The notes under the pieces: model-generated
Seen by the model: only the letters and a program-made list of their open reading frames with translations
Databases searched by the model: none
What the model was told of the DNA's origin: nothing
Program-made: the position numbers and the translations under genes
In this document: one piece after another, positions 35,852 through 47,425 of the stretch
Layout: every line of letters starts with the position of its first letter
Position numbering within the stretch: position 1 is the first letter of the stretch
NCBI RefSeq assembly: GCF_902635505.1
Contig: NC_045426.1
Coordinates: 673,477,087 to 673,541,086, forward strand
Source of the DNA: Sarcophilus harrisii
Lineage: Eukaryota; Chordata; Mammalia; Dasyuromorphia; Dasyuridae
DNA length: 64,000 nucleotides
Reading direction: 5' to 3'

Positions 35852-38800
35852 ATTTATTTATTTTAATATAATATAAATCACTGTAAAAATTTGTTTTCTT
35901 AAGAAATCAAAAAGTGTGTCAATTTTTATTGCTGAAAAATTTGCAGGAGGATGCAGTGTGATGATGTTTTTTCCTCTTCTGTCACAGTCTACCTCAGTCT
36001 TGTAAGGATGTCTTCAATGAGGGGTGGGTTTGGACTGGAAGCAGCTTTGTCTGGCGCCAGTCTGAACCAGAATGATTAATGTCAGTGGATGGCAATGCTG
36101 GGGACCTACAGGGGTCAGTGTGGGCAGACTCAATTAGAAAGATGTGGTCCCTCCTCATGTGATCTAATGAGTGGAATAGGGACCCCCATATGTGTCATTC
36201 CCCAGTTCCTCTTCTAACTTTTCCCCCAACCCTGTTATAAAATAGAATACCATTTCAGAATCTCCACAATTTTTGACCTTGCCATATGGCTCTGGTCCAT
36301 GCTGTTTCTCCCAGAGAGACTCAGTAAGAGATTGCCATCTGAAATGAAGCATCCATGTCTCTCCTGGTTCCTACCCTCAGGAATGGATCCAATTCTTCCG
36401 TCAGAACTTTGTGGTCTCAGCGACCTGTTAGAGCCTCATGAGTACAAATCTGTTGTGTGGTTTGGTCATTTGGGGAGAAGTCTTCACGGGGGAGGGAGGG
36501 CACAAAACTCACAAAGGTTGAGCTATTGCCATTGTTTTGTTTTGTTTTGTTTTTTTAAAGTGTACTTTCCCCTTTTGGGCCCCCAGGTGCACTTGGTGCT
36601 GGACCTCTACTCAAATGTACAACATGAATTTTTTTTTTCCATCTTATTCTTTGGATGGAAGAAATGCAATTAAAAATGCTAATTTTTACAATGCAGCATA
36701 TATTCAAAGAAAAGAGGAAACTGGCACAGCCTAGATTGGTTATTAAGAGACCTTAATCTGACCTCTGTTGGCTCCTCTGAAACACAGGACTCAAGACTGT
36801 TCATTGGAGCAAGGTGACCTCGTTCTGGGTTTAGCCTGTGAGGGCCGGGAAGCTCAATACTAATAGGAGTCTCTATACTCCACGGGCATCATAAAGTGCC
36901 AAAATCATTAACAGCTTGTTTTTTTTTCTTTCTCTAGTATTTTACTGTGCACAACAGAATTGCTTCAATCTCTCTCTCTCTCTCTTGAGTTGTGCATGTA
37001 TGTGCAAGGCTTAGTTAATGTAGATCTGTGAGGGAGAAGCTTATTAAAGGAGTGAAGAGTAGGCAGGAATCCTGCAGAAAGCCAGTGTTTGCATCTTGTT
37101 GAATCCTTGGTCCTTGAGCGTGAGCCCTTGGTCCTTGAGTAGCCAGCGTGACAGCTGCTTGGGGAGCTTCAGGGGATAAGACTAAATCGGTGCTTCCGAT
37201 GGCCAGCTGTGGCTGAGACAACCCTAAGTTTGGCGTGGGTGTGGGGAAGAGGCAGTCCACTTAGCTTTAACTTTCACCTGGCTGTGAACAGGGAGGATCC
37301 TAGGAAAAAATAATTTCATCTGTGAAAAGAAGAATTTTCTCTGCTTGGATCTGAAGGTTCCAACAAGAATGGGGAAGGGGATCTAAGAACTGTATTTGGA
37401 GGAGGTCATGGGCCTCCATGTGCCTCTGATGAGATGTCCAGGCAGGAAGCAGGAGTGGGAAGGGAATCGTGCTTCGGCTGTATTCTCTCCCTAAGTCTCG
37501 GTGCCTAACTGGGTGACAGCTGGTAGACTTCAGCCTTAAACAGTTATTGTCCTCCGATGTCAGCATTCTACTGCATTCACTCTCGGCTAACTTGGCCGTA
37601 TTCAGCTGAGCTCGGCTGTGGAAAGCTTTGGCCTCTAATAGTGTGGGTGGGAAGCAGATTTACAGGGATTCTTGAGCTCTGATGGCCAGCTGGCTCCTTT
37701 AGTTTCTGGAAGGAGGGACTAAAGTTAACAAGTTTCCCTCAGGATAGGAGAGACAACTTTGAAAGCTCCCTGAGACCAACCGATTATGGAGACTTCTGTC
37801 ATCCTTTGCGAATGAGTTCTGGGCCATAAATATTCTTGGATGGGGTTTCTCAGAGCCTTTGGTGAGCAGTGAAGAGAAGACTTCATCTTCCTGCTCCTTT
37901 GGGGTCCCAGCCCCACCACCTTGTACCAAATCTGGCCAAACCAAACCTCAGCCAGGTCCTTATTTCAGATGCTTTGGAATTCAGCTGGAGAAAGACGTGA
38001 CGCCTTTAGGGGATGATAAGATTCATTACAACTTTCTATATATTTCAGTTAGAACTGGTCTCTCTTGCTTGGCTCTCCCTAACTCTGGTGACTCGGAACC
38101 CTGAGTCCTTTGTTATTTTTCCAGTGTTTGATTGCATCTGTATAATTAAGACTCCCGTGGAAAGGCCTCAGAAAAAGATGGGATGGCTTCAAAGTGAAAA
38201 TCAGTTTTTGCATTTTGAGTTGCTCAAAAACCCTTTATTCCAGTGGGAGGGGAGCCAGCCCTGGTTGCAGAGGGAGGCTCCTTTGGCCAAAGTAGCTGGG
38301 AAGGAAGAAGAGGCTGAATTCTGCTCTTCTGGTCATCTCCAGGTTAGCTCTGAACTCTGCCTTACTCAGACTTTCATTAAGTCAGCAGTGAATGCAGTAG
38401 AGTGGGAACTGGGAACGGGGATTCCATGCTGCCTACAAAACAGGCTCCTTTTGGCCTTAGCTACTTAGGAGAGTAGCTTTCCAGTCTAGGATGTATCATG
38501 GGCCTCCCTGCCTTAGTAGATGGGTTCCACAGGCTGCACTCATTCCCAGCTATGGCTGTTGTGGGCTACCTAGCATCTGTCTGCTCCCTGAAGGTCTTGG
38601 GCCATACTTCTCCCTTTCCAGAGATTTCCCAGGCTTTCTTGCCAATGGATGACTACGTCTGTCTTTCATAAAACTCGGCATTATATACGCTGAGAATGCA
38701 TTGGTTTCTTGTGGGAAATACTTTTCAATGGTACCACCCACCTTTCCCCAAATTACCCAGGGTCTCTAAGTTCAGGGAGAAGAAGGAAGAGGAGATGATG

Positions 38801-39201
38801 GTACAGCTTAAGAGTTAGAGCAATGGTTTGTGAAGGGGTCAAATCTGGAAAGAGTACTCGGTGGGCTTTGACTTGGGGCCATAAAAGGTGAACCAGGCTC
38901 CCAGTTGCCTCAGGAGTTCCTGAGAGGAGTCTAGAATGGTGCCAGTTCCTCTTGCAGATGCCTCCAGCTTGACAATAATGTGTAAAAAGGATCAAATGTG
39001 CCATGGTTTAGAAAAAAATAAAAAAAAAAAAACTAAGAAAAAACTGAGAAAAACAAAACAAAAAAAGCTTGATTACTTTTTTCAATGTTTTCATACAAAG
39101 AGCCAAGCAGTGACATGTACAGAGATGCCTTTGGATATATAAAAAAAAAATCTTGCTGTGTGTAAACCATTGAACAATTAACTGTTTATATTAAAATTCT
39201 G

Positions 39202-39207
39202 AATAAA
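39202..39207 (+). terminator. INSR: Likely distal INSR poly(A) signal
   Basis: AATAAA in 'attctgaataaattatcgga', followed within 25 bp by the GU-rich 'ctttggctgtgctgactctg'. The preceding 'aaaccattgaacaattaact' has the look of a conserved terminal 3' UTR. Repeats resume further on. Another AATAAA at 39017-39022 lies in an A-rich tract. Confidence 0.75.
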
Positions 39208-39784
39208 TTATCGGAGAATCACTTTGGCTGTGCTGACTCTGCTCTGTGGCACTGGGCTCGCCGTCGCTGTCTCTTTGGTAACCAGTGGTCTTTGTGAGAA
39301 CTTTTTTTGGCAAGAAACAGTCAGGGGTGCCAAGAAAGAAGACCCTTGGCCCACCTCTGAAGCTTGAGACCAGAAACTGATGCTGGGTGAGCAAACTTTC
39401 CTAATTATGGGCACCGGCCAGAAGTAATGAGCACCTTCTCCCTTGTGGTATTCTAGTTGAAGTAACACAGTTTAATTATTAGACAAATTTCCTAATGATT
39501 GGGAATGCCCAGAAATTCAGTGAAGGAGCTTGGGCAAATGTTTTTCCTTCTCTGGACTTCAATCTCATCATCTGCAAAAGAAACAAATAAGATTTGGAGT
39601 TTCTAAGGTAATAATATAGCCTGTGCCCCAAGGCCCCCCTCTGGCACATTATGCCCCCACCTAGCTCCTGTATAAGCACTCAGGGTAAACAATAGGTTTG
39701 TTTTGCTTTGGGACAGTATTTCACCACACAGGGAAAAAAAGGAATTATAGGGGAGCATAAATAGCAAGTTAACAAATATTTATT

Positions 39785-40110
39785 AAGAGTTTACTATGGG
39801 GGCAGCTAGGGAGTGCAGTGGCTAGAGCACCAGCTGTGAAGTCAGGCGGACCTGAGTTCAAATCTAACCTAGACACTTAACACCTCCTGCTGTAAGTAAC
39901 CCTGGGCAAGTCACTTAACCCCAATTGTCTCAGCAAAAAAAAAAAAAAAAGAGTTTACTATGCACCAAGCAATCTGATAAATTCTGATAATACAAATAAA
40001 TGCAAATGAAAAGACAACCTTTGACCTCAAGGAGCTTGCAGTTGTGGAGGGGAAGACAGCACACACAAAAGGAGCTGAAAAGGGAGATGGAGAAGGTAGA
40101 GGTGGAGGGA
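39785..40110 (-). repeat. Reversed L2 end with SINE insertion and 14-bp target duplication
   Basis: The L2 3' end ('aacaaatatttattaagagt' then 'ctcaaggagcttgcagttgt') is interrupted by a sense marsupial SINE at 39799-39948. The direct repeat 'aagagtttactatg' flanks the SINE at 39785-39798 and 39949-39962. Confidence 0.85.
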
Positions 40111-40725
40111 ATTATGGGATTCTATCTATAGTCTGTAGACTATAAGAGAGCAGCCTGGTGGAAAATAGCCTGGGTGCAGTCCTTGAATGGAAGTTCTGGG
40201 AGAAGAGCCTTCCACTTACCAATGAACTAGAGGGGTCTCAGGGGCAGAAAGCACTTTCAAAGTGTGAGTTCCAGGGCTGAAGTGATACAAATACAGTACC
40301 TACAAAGCTTTGAGGAATTTGCAAAAATAACAATAATAATATTAATTAATTCATTAACAGGCTTCTGAACAAACAGCACCCACCTGACCTACACTGTCTG
40401 AATCACTCAATGTAAAAGCAAACCTTAAAGCACTATATAAATTTTTACTATTATTAGAGGGGCGGCAAGAGCCAACTCATCTGCTTTCCCAAGTCACCCA
40501 TCCTTTCCTTGTTCCTCCAGCTAGGTTGGAGAAATGGGAAGGGATTAAAGAGAAATTCCCTTCTTTCTCTAAGAAGCACATCCTTCAGATATCCCTTTTC
40601 TCTCTAGAAGGTCAAGACTTCAAATTCTCAGAGTTAGGATCACCTGAACTTGGTGTCACAAATGATGTGTCCAATCAGTTGGTGCTACGTCCCACTTAGA
40701 ATCCTACTGCCTAGGTCTGCAGGGG

Positions 40726-40910
40726 TCCTCAAACTTTTTCAATAGGGGGCCAGTTCACTGTCCCTCAGACTGTTGGAGGGCCGGACTATAGTAAAAACCA
40801 AAACTTTGTTTTGTGGGCCTTTAAATAAAGAAACTTCATAGCCCTGGGTGAGGGAGATAACCGTCCTCAGCTGCCGCATCTGGCCCGTGGGCCGTAGTGA
40901 GGATCCTTAG
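40726..40910 (+). mobile_element. hAT-type non-autonomous DNA element
   Basis: Begins 'caggggtcctcaaacttttt', continues 'aatagggggccagttcactg' and 'gttggagggccggactatag', and ends 'tggcccgtgggccgtag' plus 'tgaggatcctta'. The left terminus and the GGCCGGA interior are typical of a mammalian hAT family whose right end mirrors the left. The right terminal repeat is degraded. Confidence 0.75.
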
Positions 40911-41319
40911 GAGAACTAAATCCTAACCCCGCTATGACACAGGAGGGTGGGCTTAAGGAAGGTTGTCCATGAACTCCTACTCAGGCCAAGTGGACAATCA
41001 CATGTCCGTTTCTGCCACTACTGGGACTTTTACTGCTGTGCTTGCTGCCATCTCTTGGGCTGTGAAAGTATATTCTCAGGAACCCTCTGATTCCAAGTGG
41101 GCAAAAAAGCACAGGTAACTCCCATGGGCCTATGCATCAAGACCAGCCCCTTTCAGCCCATGCTGCTATCTATCACTTGAACAGAGAAGGGAGAAACAAG
41201 AGTCCAAAAAGGGACAAGTTGATCTGTCAATTCACTTTTAAAGGACTTTTGTGAAGAAAAATCAGCTCCTCCAAGCGTACATCCTTCTGAGTTCTAGCTG
41301 GTCAATGTACTTAGAAAGA

Positions 41320-41325
41320 ATTCGA

Positions 41326-41405
<80 letters not shown>

Positions 41406-41543
41406 AAAAAGAAAGAAAGAAAGAAAAGAAAAAGAAAGAAAGAAAGAAAGGAAAGAAAAAGAAAGAAAGAAAGAAAGGAAAGAAAAAGAAAGAAAAGAAA
41501 GAAAAGAAAGAAAAGAAAGAAAAGAAAGAAAAGAAAGAAAATT
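41320..41543. repeat. (GAAA)n microsatellite, about 220 bp
   Basis: About 20 clean GAAA units, then interrupted GAAAA/GAAAG variants. The long ORFs across it (poly Lys-Glu-Arg, poly Phe-Leu-Ser) are artefacts of the repeat. Confidence 0.95.
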
Positions 41544-41604
41544 CTCAATTTTCTCCGAGCAAGGAACCAGTGCAACATTTTCAATAGGGAAAGAGATATG
41601 TTCA

Positions 41605-42420
41605 AGGTGATTATGAAAAATACTAGGCTTAGTCAGGAAGACCTAACATTTCATCTATGTTTATCTCAGCTGTAAAAATGAGGATGATGATAACTTCCCA
41701 GAGCTGTTGTGATGAAAAAAATAAGATAATACATATAAAGTGCTTTGCAAGCTGAAAGTGCTATTATATTGTTTTGTTATTATTATTCATTATTATCCTA
41801 CTATATTCACTATTATGATGAGTTTACTGACTCCAGTAAAGCTGTTGCCCACAAACTTTAAAGTTTGGGGAGTATTTTACTTAAATCATCTCATTTGAGA
41901 CTCACAATAATAATCCTGTCAAATGGGTAAATCAGGTATTATTAGTAATTTTGTAGAAGGAAAAATTAAGACTCGGTCCTTGAAATATTATTCAGAATCA
42001 CAAGGCATTATAGTGGAATTTGAACCCAAAACTAAACAGTTCTGAGTCCAACACTATTTCTATTCCAACACTCTGAGATTCTATGAGGTGTCTGTATGAG
42101 GGGGAGCAAGTAAAGTATGAGCTTTGGATTCTGGGAGATGGGGGATTCAAATCCTACTTTGGGCATTCATTTGTCTGAGAGATCTTGGGAAACTCAGCCT
42201 CCCTGAGTTTCAATTTCTTCCTCTGTAAAATGACAGTTGGAGTTGATAACCATTAAAATTCATTCCAACTTGAAGCATCTGCATGCTTCTCTCAATTTCC
42301 TCATTTGTAAAATGGGAATGATGATAGGACCTACTTCAAAAGGTCATTGTCAAAATCAAATGAAATCATTTGTATAAGGTGCTTTGCAAATATTAAAGCA
42401 CTGTTATTATTTACTAATAT
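41605..42420. repeat. Chain of MIR-type SINE fragments
   Basis: Sense 41620-41790 ('agtgctttgcaagctgaaag'), reverse 41860-42080 ('ggaatttgaacccaaaacta') and sense 42110-42420 ('tttcttcctctgtaaaatga', 'aaggtgctttgcaaatatta'). Confidence 0.65.
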
Positions 42421-43460
42421 GATTACTATATTATTATTTATTTCATTTATATATTTTATATATTTACATATTAATACTTTAACAAACAAAATATATTTTG
42501 TTTTTATGTTTATGCTTTATATTTTATATTTTTATTTTAGATTTTATGTAATTGATATTTTTATTAATACTATTTTTTTTATTATGTTTATTATTATTGT
42601 TGTTTGCTATCCCCAGGATCTGCTCTGAAATGCTTTGGCCTGGTCTAGGACTCAGGAAAAGTCCCAAAATATTTCTAAAAAGGAAAAAGAACAAGTATTT
42701 ATTAAGCACCTACTGTGTGCCAAGCGTATACAGGTATTATCTCGTTTGATCTGTCCAGAATTTAGCTGATCTAAATTGGCCTGGCCACTAAGAGAACTCC
42801 AAGCCCCCTTGGGTTCCAAAAAAGTTTGATCCCCTCCCCTTCCCTTTCCCGGAGTGTCTGACCCAAATTCCTTCTGTCTGCTCAGTGCTCTTGGAATGTC
42901 CCTCCAGTTTGGCCCCATCTTTCAAATTCCACAGACTGTTCCTTCGGAGGCTGATAAAAGCTAGTTCCCTCTCCTGTTTTGCCCAGGTCCCTAATCCAGG
43001 CCCACCCAGGACCAACCAAGGTCTGAGGACCAAGTCCAAGAGGATCCCAGGGAAGTCCCTTACCTCAGAAAGTACAACAGAGTCTTAGACTAGAAATGAG
43101 AAGCTATGGATTAGAATCCCACCTCAGATACTCATCTAATGACCCAAGACAAGTCAAAAGCTCTTATGTATTATTAATATTATAATATATAATGGTTATA
43201 TTATATTGATTATGTATAATTAAGCATATTCTAGTATTTTATATATTTTAAATATAGTATTTGTAGAATACATTATATACAATTATAGTATTATATAATA
43301 TAGTATATTTTATTAATTATAATATTCTATATTATTCAATTACTCTTGCCACTTACTATTGCTACCACTTAGTCTCCCAGGATTTTTGTGGGAAAATATT
43401 ATAAACCTTATAATATTATGATAATGTGATTTATCACTTTTTATTACTGTTATTAATAAT
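42420..43460. other. AT-rich intergenic DNA, no gene
   Basis: Two strongly AT-rich blocks (42420-42600 and 43160-43460, dominated by TATA/TTAT) flank a more balanced stretch with a short reversed L2 end ('tatttattaagcacctactg' at 42695). I see no gene. Confidence 0.6.
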
Positions 43461-43647
43461 AATTTTCTTGCCAAGGATGGTAATTCTATCAAATAGCCTT
43501 CTTTGATTCTTTCCATGCTAAAAACTCTTTCTCTAGGGTTGCTACAGGTAACTAGATCACCAAGGCCAGAGCCTTTTTCTCAGTCCTTGATTTCCTCCCA
43601 AATAGAGTTTGTCGAGTGAGAAGATGATCACTGTAATGAAATGATAT

Positions 43648-43770
43648 CTAAGTGTGGTGGTGCTCACCCGTGATCCCTGCCCCTGGAAAAGGCTCAAGTG
43701 GATGGATTTCTGCTTCAGTTCTGAGCTGCAGAAGGGCTGACACCAGTGAGGTAATAAGGTGACTCTGATC
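43648..43770 (+). pseudogene. 7SL RNA pseudogene, 5' half
   Basis: 'gtgtggtggtgctcacccgt', 'aagtggatggatttctgctt' and 'cagttctgagctgcagaagg' follow 7SL positions from the 5' end to the end of the Alu-domain arm, ending at 'gaggtaataaggtgactct' (7SL: 'catcaatatggtgacctcc'). The matching 3' half is at 44436-44606. Confidence 0.6.
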
Positions 43771-44425
43771 AAGGCAATGGTCCAAAGCTATTATAAATAA
43801 CCCATAAAGAAAAATGCGCTCCATTTTCACTACTTTTGTTGTTGTTTTTTTTGGGGGGGGGGTGGATTTTATTTTTTTTCCTTTTTGATCTGATTTTTCT
43901 TGTACAACAAGATAATTGTATAAATACATATTGGATTTACATATATTTCTACCATGTTTAACATATGTTGGATTATTTGCCGTCTAGGGGAGGAGGTGGG
44001 AGAAGAGAGGGAAATTAGAACACAAGGTTTTGCAAGGGTTAATGCTGAAAAATTATCCTTGCATATGTTTTGAAAATAAAGAGCTTCAATTAAAAAAATT
44101 AAATAAAATTATAATTTAAAAAGAAAGTTAAAAAAAAAAGAAAGAAGGAAAAGTGCTCTCCACCTCCAGAGAGAAGACTGAGGAATTCCAACTGCAGGTT
44201 GAACCAGACTTTTATTTAAGCTTTCTTTATTTTTTCTTGTTTTTTGGTTTGTTTTCTTTTGTAACTAAGTTTTGTATTGAACTGCTTGCCTTCTCAAGGA
44301 AAGGAGAGGATTTGGAGAAAGAAAGAGAATTTGGAACTCAAAACTCAAAAAATGAATATGAAATTTTTTCACATGTATTTAGAAAACATGGATGAAATCA
44401 ATAAAGAAATTTTAAAAAAATAAGA
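43771..44425 (+). repeat. Nested L1 3' tails
   Basis: An outer L1 tail begins 'gatcaaggcaatggtccaaa' and resumes at about 44150 with 'agtgctctccacctccagag', ending in an A-rich 'aataaagaaattttaaaaaa'. A second, inner L1 tail (about 43825-44150) has 'gatctgatttttcttgtaca', 'tggattatttgccgtctagg' and the terminus 'gaaaataaagagcttcaatt'. Similar 'aaatgcgctcca' and 'aagtgctctcca' at the borders may be the inner target duplication. Confidence 0.65.
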
Positions 44426-44435
44426 CTAAGGCTAA

Positions 44436-44606
44436 TAAATGGATGAAGCCCCTGGGAGGCTGCCTAAAGAGAGGAGAACCAGCTCAGATGGGGGAAAAAA
44501 AAAAGAGTCAGAGGCTTCCATGCCATTTAATACTGAGATAGGCGAGTAAGCAGAAGCTACAATTCCAGCTCAGACAAGATAGGGAGAATCATCTCAAACC
44601 CAAAAT
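44436..44606 (+). pseudogene. 7SL RNA pseudogene, 3' half
   Basis: 'ctgggaggctgcctaaagag' and 'aggagaaccagctcagatgg' match the 7SL S-domain ('ccaggttgcctaaggagggg', 'tgaaccggcccaggtcggaa'). Later 'aattccagctcagacaagat' matches the 7SL 3' part ('cactccagcctgggcaacat'). It continues where the 5' half at 43648-43770 stops. Confidence 0.6.
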
Positions 44607-44800
44607 AAAATTACGTTTCTAAATCATAGGAGCATTCTCAATTCATCCTCACTATGAGGAAAGCAGGACAAGAACAGTTGTTATCCTGTCTATTTTGCAG
44701 ACAGGGAAACTGAGGCCCCAGAGACCAGAATGGACTTGCCAAGCTCACATTGGTCCACAAGAACCATAGCTGGTCCTTGATTATAAATCCATCATACTCT

Positions 44801-45228
44801 ACAATATCAGCAAGATTATGTGATGATCAACTGTGATGGACTTGGCTCTTCTCAGCAATGTAATGATTCAAGACAATTCCAATAGACTTGGGATGGAAAA
44901 AGCCATCCGCAGCCAAAGAGAGAACTATGGAGACTGAATGTGATCAAAGCATGATATTTCCACCTTTTTTGTTTGTTTATCTGCTTTTTCTTTCTCATGT
45001 GCTTCTTCCTTTTGGTCTGATTTTTCTTGCACAGCATGACAAATATGGAAATATGTTTAAAAGGATTGCATTTATTTAACATATATCAGATTACTTGTCT
45101 TGGGGAGGGGGAAGGTAAAAGAGGGAGGGAGAAAAATTTGGAACATAAAGTCTTACAAAAATGAAGTGTTGAAAACTATCTTAACATGTATTTGGAAAAA
45201 TAAAATACTGTAGAGAAAAACAAAAACA
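44801..45228 (+). repeat. L1 3' UTR insertion
   Basis: 'gatggacttggctcttctca', 'gagagaactatggagactga', 'agattacttgtcttggggag' and the 3' terminus 'tttggaaaaataaaatactg'. Candidate target repeats 'ccatcatactct' (left) and 'ccaccatactct' (right) differ by one base. Confidence 0.75.
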
Positions 45229-45534
45229 ACCCACCATACTCTTCCTATTACATTATGGGACTAGCTCTGGTTTACACCTTCCTGTCTCCTAAGGATCCCT
45301 GCCTTTGACCCTCTGTGCCTTCCCTCATCCCTGCCAATCTTCTCACTCCAATAAAAAAATGAGACATCTCCCTCCAAGGGCTACCTCATAACTATCCAGG
45401 GGCTCTCAGGTTTTCTGGCCTGAGGGCTTCCCCATGAAGCACTTGGATATGGAAGCACACACCCCAACACAGAATCCCCCACAAACCATTCTGAGTTGTA
45501 TTTTTTATGGGTGCAGACTTTTGTATGTACCTAT

Positions 45535-45735
45535 ACAATTTGGATAGAGCAATGGATGTGGAGTCAGGAAGAGGTGAATTCAGATCCTGCTCTAAATACT
45601 TAGTAGTCTGTTTCCTTATCTGTAAAATGGGGATAATAATAGCACCTACCTCACAAATTGTGATGAGGACCCAATAAGATAATATATGGAAAGCTCTTTG
45701 CAAACCTCATAATGCTCTATAAATATTAGCAATTG
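45535..45735 (+). repeat. MIR-type SINE
   Basis: 'ttccttatctgtaaaatggg', 'aatagcacctacctcacaaa' and 'gctctttgcaaacctcataa' in sense order. Confidence 0.75.
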
Positions 45736-45739
45736 TTAC

Positions 45740-46950
45740 TCTATATGCATATCCTGGATGCACAGATGGGGGTGTCTACTATTTTACTATCTAGGGAACT
45801 CCTGGTGAGGAAATGCCTTTCACCAATGCAGAACATAAAGACCTCTGCTGCTTATAAACATTAACTCTATGGGTTGGCACTTTCTTCCCATACATAGTCT
45901 TAGAAGGGGCGGGGGGAAGGGGGAGACAATGAGAAGCTAGAGAACCTTTTATGTGTCTTTATGGGCCAAAAATGGTACCTGAAGCTGAATTTGTACCTGA
46001 GCATATACAGCCCTCACACATCCCTGCTGTGGGTGTGGGCTTTTTGGGGGGCTGTGTGTATCACGTGTACAGGTGACTTTCTAATGTCTGTTTTTCAGCC
46101 TGAGTTGGGGTTTATGTGTAAGCACATGTTAGTGAGTGAGTGTGTGCCTGTGGTTTCTGAAATCTGTTTTTCAGTCGTGTGTCACAGGAAGCTGTTTGGG
46201 AGGGTAACAGGCCCCAGGGGCTTGGTTCCTCTAGAGCCCCCTCAGTTTGCTCCACCCTCGAACCCCTGATTTGCCACCTGCCCCACCCCAAGAGACAGGA
46301 TGAAGGGGAGAGCAGCTGTATCTGTGGCAGCCTTTACTATGCCCAGAGAGAGAGAAAGCAGAGGACACAGGATCTGACCTGGCCAGCCTAGAGAGCTGCA
46401 TGGCTACAGAAAGAGGGAACCTGCAGGTCGTAGCAGTGAGAAAACAGGCCAGCGGAGCCCCGAGCTGTGGGGTGCAAGGCTGAGGAAGCCTGGGGGGAGG
46501 GGAGAAGAGGGGAAGGAGGGAAGTGGAGGAGGGGAGTGCTCATGAGGAAGGTGGGGGGGGGGGAACAGTGCCTTTGTCATTTGGAAAAGAGGAAGTTTGG
46601 TAGGGGTGGGTCAACCCTGTGGTTAGGTACCCTTTCCCCAAACCCAGATGAACGATGACTCGGTGGACCTCTGCTCTGCAGAATGTAGGGGGGCAGGACT
46701 CACTCCATGGGCCCCTTGAGATTTTTGTGAGGAGCAGGAATTCCCCTCAATGCAAGGTAAGTTGGCTTTGGGTGTACCGAATCGAGAGAACGAGCAGCTG
46801 GATGAGGGCAGTTACCGGGGCAAAACCACTGAGATGGAGATGTTGAACTATAGGGCAGTTATATGGGCACTGAAGGCTTTTGGCTGTGCCCTGGGAGGGA
46901 GTGCAGAAAGTGGATGTTGTGAGGCCTCTGGGGAGAGGAAAGACAGTGTC
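45740..46950. other. Unique intergenic sequence, no gene recognised
   Basis: Includes a G-rich stretch (46480-46565) and a few GT-rich parts. Several short ORFs lie here, but none has a recognisable domain or splice context. Confidence 0.5.
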
Positions 46951-47292
46951 AGAATCTTTTTAAGACCCAGAGAAAGGACTGTGGGAACTGAATGTGGATC
47001 CCAACATAGCATTCTCACTCTGTTTGATGTTGTTCACTTGCAATTTGTTTTCTTACTCATTTTCTTTCCCTTTTTATCTGATTTTTCTTGTGCAGCAAGA
47101 GAATTGTATAAATATGTTTACAAATATTGGATTTAACATATTTTAACATGTATGACATATATCGGATTGCTTGCCATCTAGGGAAGGAGGGAGGGGGAAG
47201 AAGGGTAAAATCTAAAACACCAGACTATGCAAGTATCGATGTTAAAAAATTATCCATGAATATGTTAAAAAAAGAAAAAGAATCTTTTTAAG
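46951..47292 (+). repeat. L1 3' UTR insertion with 14-bp target duplication
   Basis: A sense L1 tail (46965-47278) flanked by identical 'agaatctttttaag' at 46951-46964 and 47279-47292. It has 'cagagaaaggactgtgggaa', 'ttgtgcagcaagagaattgt' and 'ttgccatctagggaaggagg'. Confidence 0.88.
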
Positions 47293-47299
47293 GCATCTC

Positions 47300-47425
47300 T
47301 CCCAAAAGATTATGAGCTCTTTTAGCTGGAACTATCTTTTGCCTTTTTTTTTTTTAATATCCCCAGCAGTTAGGACAGTGCCTGGCACATAGTAGGTGCT
47401 TAATAAATGTTTATTAACTGACTTT
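47300..47425 (+). repeat. L2 3' end
   Basis: 'attatgagctcttttagctg', 'cagtgcctggcacatagtag' and 'gtgcttaataaatgtttatt' mark a sense L2 terminus. Confidence 0.75.

Larger units (their letters stand above)
33265..39222 (+). other. INSR: INSR 3' UTR
   Basis: Long untranslated region from the stop to the inferred cleavage site. It contains TG-rich stretches (33896-33970 and 34585-34650), an A run at 34251-34270, a pyrimidine-rich block (34700-34935), an AT-rich part with ATTTA (35840-35890) and A-rich DNA (39010-39070). I recognise no SINE or LINE within nearly 6 kb, in contrast to both flanks, which suggests constraint. Long 3' UTRs are known for human INSR. Small ORFs here look incidental. Confidence 0.8.

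Noticed and set aside
41251-41610. Lys/Glu/Arg-rich and Phe/Leu/Ser-rich open frames
   Set aside because: They are translations of the GAAA microsatellite.
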